64,000 nt of DNA, from assembly GCA_009823395.1 (NCBI GenBank), contig CM020502.1, forward strand, positions 3,343,001 through 3,407,000, read 5' to 3'. Position 1 is the stretch's first letter. The number at the start of each line of letters is the position of its first letter. The notes beneath the pieces are model-generated. The model worked only from the letters and a program-made list of their open reading frames with translations. It did not search any database and had not been told where the DNA came from. Source of the DNA: Thamnaconus septentrionalis. Its lineage: Eukaryota; Chordata; Actinopteri; Tetraodontiformes; Monacanthidae. Position numbers and translations under genes: made by a program. Of the stretch, positions 1-9,170 are shown piece by piece.

Positions 1-371
1 ATTGAATGTTTTGGAACATTCTGCCATTTAAAAAGCAAGCTGATGTCGTTCTCAGTATACACTATACAAACGTCCTGCTACTTTTCAGCATGTTTTTTTT
101 TGCGGGGGAATGGGTGGGAACATTGCATATGTCAGATATTACTGTGTACGAAAAACAAACAAAATAATAATGATATTAAATTTTTATCTATGAAGCACTT
201 TTCATAATGAAATCGCAAAGTACGACACATAAAAACAAAATAAAGGAAAAATGGTGTAAATCAACACAATCAAAACTTAACCACAACTCAGAGACGGAGA
301 AGCGGCGAACGGACAAACGCCAGCGTATCTCCTCTCATCTATCTTTATTACTCGAAAGCCTTTCTAAATAA

Positions 372-560
372 GAATGTTTTGGGCCTGTTTTAAAAGAGTC
401 CAGATCCTGTTGGACCCTCAGCTGGGCGGGGAGACTGTTCCACAGGCGTGGCGCGGCTGAGCTAAAGGCTCCATCCCCCACGGTGGAGAGTCTGGTTTTC
501 GGGACTCGGAGGAGACACAGGATCTGAGAGAGCCGGTGGAGGTTTGTGGAGTGATTCAGT
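372..560. repeat. Interspersed repeat fragment, class uncertain
   Basis: The text around 'ctgttccacaggcgtggcg' and 'gctccatcccccacggtgg' resembles a repeat I associate with many teleost genomes, where similar wording ('fused' to LINE debris) recurs. Only this one copy lies in the window, so repetitiveness cannot be shown from the sequence alone. Confidence 0.35.
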
Positions 561-1543
561 TAAAAATAAATAAATAATTAAAAAAACATGTTTTCAATTT
601 TCAGAATCACTGCAATCAACTGAATGTCCATGTCTACATTACTTAGCTTTTTGTGAAAAAAATTCAGTGCAAAAATTTTTTTTCCTTGTGCTCCAGACAG
701 ATTTCATGGAAATTCCCAAGAACCCAATTATAACAGGATTTATTCATTCAAATGGATATTTACTGTACATACAGCCACTGCTCAAGGAATCAAAGAGACT
801 CTTCACCTATAATTTATCAAATAATTAATGCTATCAGTGTCCCGATAGGTTTCCCAGAATGCCATGGTCGACCAACATGCCTGAACTTGTTGCATTCGGC
901 TGCAGGCGACACCCGAAGCCAAACATTCACCGAAAGACAAAGCTTCATTCACAGAATAACACTGAAACACAGCCAAAACTAAACAGGTTTTGTTTTGTTT
1001 GTTTGTTTAACGCTGGAAAGAGCCTCTTAAACCAAAGCTTTTATTAAAACAGTATTATTTCATCCAACTTAGCCTGAGTGGCATGTAATGGAACCCCACT
1101 GACTCCAAGCTAGGAAAGAACAAAAAGCTCTCGTGATGCTTTTAATAATGGCTTCACAGGCCTTGGAGAAAGGCTGGAAAACAGAAATTACGCAGCGAGA
1201 GCCTTGTTGTCTCTGCCAAGGACAACGAAGCGAAACTGTTGACACTTTGCTCCATCGGCCGAGGACTCTCTGGGTTTCAGCTGCAAAACCTCTTGATGTC
1301 AGAGCCCCCACATTTGGAGTCAAAACAATAGATGCCATCGGAGTGGGTAATGGGCGGTGCAATTAGGCCCGTGTGTTGAGATGCATTAAAAAATCAAACA
1401 CACGAAGCACTAATATAGGATCGGCCAAACAACAACACGCTGAAGTGGAAAATATGTCCGTCTATTTGGCCCCTGCGCTCTCCATCGGTGGCGGCGGCTA
1501 ATGAGCTACTTGAGCGGGAGCTCTCAAGGGGGTGTTGCAAGAG

Positions 1544-1612
<69 letters not shown>

Positions 1613-1703
1613 CAGGATTTGTGTTTCAAATGAATACAAATTACAGACAGACAGACAGTTAGATAGATAGATAGATAGATGGATAGATAGATGGATAGAC
1701 TTG
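1544..1703. repeat. Compound microsatellite (CT)n(CA)n and (GATA)-like
   Basis: A short CT run passes into about 27 CA units ending near 1611. After a 30-base gap come ACAG and then TAGA/TGGA tetranucleotide units to about 1703. The ORFs through it (poly-His/Thr or poly-Val/Cys) are repeat artefacts. Confidence 0.95.
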
Positions 1704-2589
1704 AACAGATTTTAATCAATTTAGCCAGTCTTGTGATTTCCTTTAACTTGTGATCTCAATATTACTGATATCAATAAATTGCACATAATCTAAATGTCAT
1801 GTAATGTCTTAACACTACATATCTGGATGTTGCAGTAACCCTGCATTTTAAGTCAAGACTCCCCTCCCCTCCCCCATCTAAAGAGTGACCTAATTTACCA
1901 AGTATTGGCGGTAGTTTGTGTGTATTGGTCTCTGTTATGCAAGGCGAAAGAACGCCCCACGCCCCTTCCCCCCATTGCAACTTTTCGCGCTGCAGCCCAG
2001 GTGATATTAGCGCCACTTTGTCCTGACGCCTCCTTCGCCCTGACCCCCTCCCCCGCTATGATCCTCCATCTGTTCGTTGTAGCCACAAAGCTAATTACAG
2101 AGACAAAAGCCTGGAGTGATTGAGTCAAAGTCGATGATAGAAGCTTTCTATCTATCTACATGTGACGACCTTTCAACTATTTCAGACGCCGATGTCACTG
2201 ACTGGAGTGTGCAGGGGACTGAGTGCGGCGCGCAGCCCGACCAGAAGACGCGGAACTTTACTTGACGTCAAAGATCGTCTACAGATCTGATAACTCACTG
2301 ATCAAGGATACGTTTGGGGGAGACTCTTTCACAGCAAGAACCGATTCAAAAATGTTGTTTTGGTTTTGCTACTAAGTTTTGCACTAAGCTCAGTAAATAG
2401 CAAAGCATACGTTTCGTATTCCAACCGATTTCCCTCCTAAATTTCTCTTGTCGAAGAAATTGCAAGAGAGTGACACCTCCTCCTCTTTTTTTTTCTTTTT
2501 TTTTTTTTTTTAACTCCCTGGAGCCCGGGCAGAGCGCGCCCGTTGCCCCGCCAACACCGAGTCTGGAGGCGTGCGCTTCACCCGCGCTC

Positions 2590-2925
2590 ATTCTGAGAAC
2601 TCCGGCCGCCGATTGGCCGCCTGGGAAATGACGACGAAAGTCACCGGCCTCCTGATTGGCTGAGGCGGGCCAGATGCCGGAGAGCGCCAGAAAATGAGCT
2701 TTAGCGGGTGTTGGAATCTCTATGGGACGCTCACAAGGTTTCTGCGTGTGTGGTGTAGGGCGCTCGGAAGTTTCGAGGGACCAGCTGAGAAGGGCGACCC
2801 GCTTATTTTGAAGAGGGAAAACCGGCGGCGGCTATGATAGTCTGGAGCGGCGACGCGCTGACAAGTCTGTGAAACGGTGTGAAGGTCCAAGCAGAGATTT
2901 TTCATTCATTGAAGAGCGGTTAAAG
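2590..2925 (+). promoter_or_regulatory. E2F7 CpG-rich promoter and noncoding first exon
   Basis: Two inverted CCAAT boxes (ATTGG at 2612-2616 and 2655-2659) sit 43 bp apart in GC-rich sequence. Just downstream are E2F-like cores (gcgccag near 2683 and tttagcggg at 2700-2708) and a CHR-like TTTGAA at 2807-2812. A consensus donor (AAAG/gtaaat) at 2925/2926 ends a noncoding exon that would splice to the start exon at 3537. Paired CCAAT boxes with E2F/CHR elements are typical of cell-cycle genes, and E2F7 is a known E2F target. The transcription start is not fixed by sequence; somewhere in 2680-2780 is likely. Confidence 0.6.
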
Positions 2926-3536
2926 GTAAATACCCCACCACCACCTCCTACTCCAGAGGTTTCATACCTGCTGTGGAGTTTTCATACGATTGCCATCGGG
3001 GACACTAGCTAGGAAGCCAAATAATTCATAGCATATCATTAGAACTGTAATGAATGAAAAACGCAGTCTTTCTATCCTTATTGGGTCTATAATGCGTGTA
3101 CGTAATTACCGTGTTGTGTAAAAAAAAAACGCTCGTTTCCAGAGCTAAGATGTTAATGCTACGTCTGAAGTTATACCGACAGTGTACACGAGTAATACAT
3201 CTCGTACATCATCTTACGTGCACTCGGCTAACCTCTGCCACAGCAACCCGTGAGAACCTTTGTGGTATGTTTTTTCTTACAAATCACCAAATTGTGAGGA
3301 AGGCAGTGCAGCAGCAGACTCCTGGAGCCGTTAGCTTGCTAAGCGCTAACTAGCCCGGAGTTCATTCCGCCAAATTCAGCTGACCGCTCGCACGAGTTTT
3401 TCCCCTTCCCCACTCCCACCCGCCGTTCTCTCAACGTCATCGTTTGCCCCCGCCAAATAAGTGAACGATATTTAGTATAACGATTTCACCTTTTTAAAAA
3501 TACATGTACCCATGTTTCCCCCTCCATCTCACCCAG

Positions 3537-3635
3537 ATGGAAGTCGAGTGGCTCGCACTCAAGGACCTCTCCAGTCCGAGGAAAAGTTTCAGAGCGGGGC
3601 TGGACGAGGGGGGCGTGGGGCACCATGAACAAAAG
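3537..3635 (+). CDS. e2f7: E2F7 coding exon 1
   Basis: Residues 1-33, phase 0 out. The ATG immediately follows an AG acceptor at 3535-3536; donor AAAG/gtacgg. The start is chosen from the conserved MEV..LKDL..PR beginning of E2F7. Confidence 0.9.
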
Positions 3636-6600
3636 GTACGGTGGCCCGCTGGTGGAGGAATACAAGTGGTGTCCCAGGTGTGATGTGCTTGTATTTGCTG
3701 GGCCAGTGTATGCTTGAAAGATGATTACACCTAACAAAAAAGAAATAACAAAACTGCATATGAGTTTGATTCATAACCCAGTTCCCTTCAGCACTGGTTG
3801 AGATTGGACATGACCAAAGATGTGATGTGTGTGAGCTAAATCACAGTGTGTTTTTTTATTTTATTAAGGATGCACCAATACCCCTTTTTGTCTTTTTTTT
3901 ATTATACAGAACTAGTAGAGTACTTGCATTTCAGTCCTCACGTCTACCAATACTGAGCTCCTAATAAGGCTGTTATGCATTATAGACACACATTCTAGTT
4001 TGTTTTCCACAGACGTTCTGTTATTTGAAAAACATTCCTCAGTATGTTTTACTTAGCATTGGGTGACTGTCACAAGTTCCATTGCAGGAAAAACACTTTA
4101 TTTCATTTCATATACATACAGTACATGTACAACTGGTATCGGTGTCGTGGTATCAGCATGTATTTTACCAGTGGAGTACTCAACCCCGATACCGAGATCA
4201 GTATCTATGCATCCCTCATTTTTTAGACAGGACATCTTCGACGAGACTTGTGTGACAAATTTTCTCATCAGCGTCCAAAAATCGTCTGCTTTGGACGATG
4301 GACTCTTAAAACCCCCCCCGACGTTGAACGGCGCCATCTGTGTTTCAGGAAAACATCTTCGGGGAAAGGAGAAGATCCACGCCGCTAAAATCCCCGGATC
4401 CCGGCGTCAGCCCGATGGCATTCGGCAGGAAAGGCCCCGCCCCTGACCTGGTGCACGTCACCCCTGTCAAGCACAGCGCGGCGGCGGCGACAGTGGAGCC
4501 GCTGACCCCCACGGCCAACCTGAAGATGCTCATCAGCGCCGCCAGCCCTGACATCAGGGACAGGGAGATGAAGAAGGTGTTGTTCAGACCCATTGAGAAC
4601 GAGGGGGCAAAGCCGGCGACGCCCGAGTCTCCGGCGGAGGACGCGGAAGCGGACGACTCCTGCCAGGTGAGAGAAACCCAGAGGCCGTATGTGCTATTCA
4701 TTCATTCATTCATTCAGCTCATATGCTATTCATGAATCTGAACTGATATTATGATGATGAGGGTTTCTTTTTTGCTCCTGTGTGTGTGCTTAAAGTACGT
4801 AAAACTCCAAATACCACCAGGTACACTTGACTTTTCCATCATGTAGTGGGACAAAACTACCACTGAAAGTGATTGTGTAATATGTAATAATAGAAGAAGT
4901 CCGAGGGAGGAGAATGCTACAACTTTCACAACAGGCTGAAATTTCTGTAGTCATTGCAGGATTTGATTTCTCTCGGGAAAAAATGACACAGAGAAAACCT
5001 GCCTTGGTTAAAAAAAACCAAAAACAATTGCGATAATATAGAGATAAATAAGAATCTGACATCTGATTTGTCTTTGCGGCTGTGTAGTTTGAAGGTGCAG
5101 AGGAGGAGAACGACCCCGACAAGAAGCCCAGCCGGAAGCAGAAGAGCCTGGGCCTGCTGTGCCAGAAGTTCCTGGCTCTCTACCCCGATAACCCACCGCC
5201 GCACAGCCCCATCTGGATCTCACTGGATGAGGTGTCCACCAATCTTGGTAAGATCAACCGTCAAGAGTGTGATTTTTTTTTTAGTAGTGTTTTTTTTTGC
5301 GTCAAGTTTCCAACTCTCAACATCTTGTCTCCGACCGGCAGGCGTGGAGCGGCGGCGCATCTACGACATCATCAACGTGCTGGAGTCGCTCATGATGGTG
5401 GGCCGCATAGCCAAGAACAGCTACACCTGGTTCGGCCGCCAGCGGCTGGAGGCCACCCTGCAGGAGCTGCAGCAGAGGGGCCGGCAGCAGGGCTACCACC
5501 TGCACATGGAGGGGGCCGAGGCCGGGGAGGGCGGAGCCTGGCGCGAGGAGGACGGAGCCGAGGGAGACGGCGGCAACGGTGATGACACTGACACTTTAAC
5601 ATTAGCAGCACATTTCAGCCTGGTGTAATGTGTGTGGAGATACAATATTATTGATTTACATATATAAGAATTGTATGTATACATACACACATATATATGT
5701 GTGTGTGTGTGTGTGTGTATGTATATATATATATATATAGACACATATTAGTATATATCCACACACATATATATATATATATATAGATACATATAGCTAT
5801 AAGTATGTATATAGATATATATATATTAGGGCTGTCAAATTATTAATTTTTTAAAATTGAGATTAATCTCTGGCTTTCTGTAGTTAACCACCTTCAATCA
5901 TGTTTTGATTTGCATGATTTAAAGTTTTTTCTTCATTTGTTCATACTGACGTGAAGCAATTCTTACTAGAGTTTCTTAATTGGGAAGCAATTGAACGTGA
6001 AACCTGAAATTGATCTTTTGTATTATTGTTTCTTTCAGTGCAGCTCGACAAACTGATTATCACATAATACATTTTGCAGGAGTTCATACAGCTCTGTGTG
6101 AACTATTGTTCCCCGCGACAGTAATGTGTACGATGGGTCAGAGCAGTCACTCGCCGGCCATTTAGCTCTGGTTAGCTTCTTTGTTGGACTTTCATCCACG
6201 GGTCTGCTGCAGCTCCCACACACCTGAAACAGAGTGAACGTTAGCATGGTTGCAGTGTATGGCTTGACCTGACTAGAGGTGAATGGAAGGGACAAAAGAC
6301 TTGTGAGTAAAAGTATTAGCACGTTGCGCCTTGTATTTACTCTCATCGTGATTAACACTTCTAATGCTGACAGCCCTAAAATGTATTAATGTGCGCTTGT
6401 TATCATTTTACAGCACAGTAGCTGTATTTTGTTAAACCCGACCTCGAGTGTGTGGATTCCTTTCCCTCCAGCGACATCGTCGGCTCACGGCCTTTCTCTT
6501 TCTTTCTTATCCCAAAGCTTGCGCCAACAGGAAAGACAAATCCCTGCGCATCATGAGCCAGAAGTTTGTCATGCTGTTCCTGGTGTCCAAGACCCAGACG

Positions 6601-9120
6601 GTCACGCTGGACGCGGCGGCCCGGACCCTCATCGACGAGAGCCAGGACTTGTCGAGCCACAGCAAGTACAAAAGTGAGTGGTGGGGAGGGAGCCGGCCAG
6701 GCGATGCGAGTACGTACGTTCGCTAACTGAACTGTGCACCTCCGTGTTCCGCAGCCAAGGTGCGACGGCTCTACGACATCGCCAACGTGCTGACCAGCCT
6801 GAACCTCATCAAGAAGGTGCACGTGCGGGAGGAGAGGGGAAGGAAGCCGGCCTTCAAGTGGCTCGGCCCGGTCGACTTTAAGAACTCTGGTAAGCTGAAT
6901 GTATACATGTGCGTATACAAACAACGTATATATGTATGTATATATAAGATATCTAAAATAGTCATTTGTCAGTTCTGGAGAAGAAAAATGTTAATAATGG
7001 TATATAGCTCTGGTAAGTGACAAATGAGTTATTGCTGAATTTGTAAAAAAAAAAAATCTGTCTGGTTTTGAAAACTAAAAGCGCCGAAACTCGCAACTCA
7101 CTCGTCTCGCTTTCATCCCCAGCGGGAAACACCACGAACATAGCGCAGCCGGTGGACGTCCAGGACTTGAGGAGAGCCAAGATGTCGCGTCACGCCTCCT
7201 TCAACGTCACGCCCACCGCCGCCGCCGCCGCCCAGCGGCAGGTCAACTCGGCGCCCTGCAGCCCACGCTCAGAATTCCCTGGTAAGAGGAGCCCTAGGAG
7301 CTGTATGTGCCTCCTCACAGTTCAGTCATGATAATGATAATGATAGCGCGTCCCTGAGTCTCGTGTCTCCAACAACGCTGCAACTCAGCGAACCTCCATT
7401 TTTATGAAAGTGAAGACCAACGCAAACACCGTGTCTGTATTTAGAACATTCTAAGCTATTACTGTACCTGATGGTGTTTGGCAAAGGTTCACGTCTTTTA
7501 AGTATGAAAATTCCGTATTTATAGATTGCGGTGAGGTCATGGAAATTTCATGAAATTTTGTCAGTGAAAATGAGTTCAGTTCACGTCAGTACCTGATAAA
7601 ATTCTCTTCTATTTTTTTTTTTTCCAACCACAGAGCTTCAGACTCAGCCTCTCGACTACTCCAGGAAGACGGGCGGCAGCACAGCAACCCAGCAGCACTT
7701 TGGAATTAGCTCAGAGTAAGTTGCACAATCAGACGCAAACAAAAAAAAAACGGTAGTTTCAAAATAAAACCTCCTGTCTGGACATGAACTAGTCAAGAGC
7801 TTCTGAGAATAGTGGCAGTGCTCAGTTGGTTTTTAGTGCTTGCTCAACTTGCACAAGCAAACACCTTCACAGTAGCTCTGCCTCTAGAATATTTCATTCT
7901 CGTCATTTAAAAGCATCAATCTGATGTTTTTTAAGAGAAAATTCAAGCAGAATAGCAAGTATTTTAGGACGTTCACTCATCCTGCAATCACTTGAAAATG
8001 AGTGGAGGAGATTTTAGAAGTACCAGGTAGCGGTGCCAAGTAGCACCAGTGCTAATCATGTCCCTACCACGATGCCTCTTTTGATTCTCCTCGCTAACGT
8101 CAACTAGAGGTAACAGCGTCAGCCATGTAACGCCCATCGGCGAGGCGTCTTCTTTTCAGCTTGCAAATGCTTTCTGCTTGTACACCTCACAAACCAATCA
8201 GGCTGCAGTATCCTCCTTCCTTCCCCGTGGGGGGAAAAGCAAACCAAACTGCTGATGCGAGGCCCTTGGCGCCAGTATTTTCACGGTCTCGCGCTGGTCG
8301 GGTGTGAACGTTTTCATTAAATTTCAAGGCTCGCTTCAGGCGCGCGCACGTGTTCGCAGTTCACTCATCGTCTCTGGTAATATTTCATTTGTCTTTCGCC
8401 GAAAAGATGAGTGATTTTCATGCACGCTGTCCTCGTTCTCCCTGCAGTGGCCACACCGCCGCCGCCCAGCAGCTCCTCCCTCCTCTGCCCGCCTCGCCCC
8501 ACTGCCTGGCCTACCTGCCCAGCCTGTCCCAGCCGTCGGTGGTGATGCTGTACAGGCCGGGGCAGGCCGCCGAGGGTCCGGGGTCGCCCGCGGCGGAGTG
8601 CGCCGAGGGCAGGAAGAGGAAGAGGGACGAGAGCGAAGACGAGGAGAGGACGAAGCTGCGCGTGTCGGAGGGACACGGGAAGGTGAGAAATGGAGAAAGT
8701 TGGAGTAAAATAAGTCCTGTCGTCGTCTTGGTGCCGTGTCTGTTCGAGGACGTCACCGATACGATACCTTAAAGGTTCACCCAAACACAGCATTATTCCT
8801 TTGTTTTTATTACTATCGCATGACCGCTTTATTCACATTCACTGTTCATAGAACAGTGTAGCAGCTTCTGCTACGTCTCGGCATTAATTAGCCTCACAGA
8901 TATACATTTGCATATATATACATATATGTATGTTCATATATGTGAAAACACATGTACACACATATATTTATTATATATACATACATATATATATATATAT
9001 GTGTTTCAGATATATTTGAAACTCTTAACAGTTATATATATATAGATATATGTGTGTGTGTATGTGTGTATATACATATATATATATATATATATATGTA
9101 GATATACATATATATCTATA

Positions 9121-9170
<50 letters not shown>

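Larger units (their letters stand above)
1..2580. other. 5' flank of E2F7, no gene seen
   Basis: No exon with homology I recognise was found on either strand. The open frames here are short and mostly antisense or microsatellite-derived. The stretch holds an interspersed-repeat fragment near 372-560, a CT/CA microsatellite with GATA-type tetranucleotides at 1544-1700, and a T-rich run before the promoter. CpG content rises from about 2520 toward the E2F7 promoter. Confidence 0.6.

Noticed and set aside
1543..1703. Possible CRISPR-like direct repeats
   Set aside because: Simple dinucleotide and tetranucleotide microsatellites without spacers, in a vertebrate genome.
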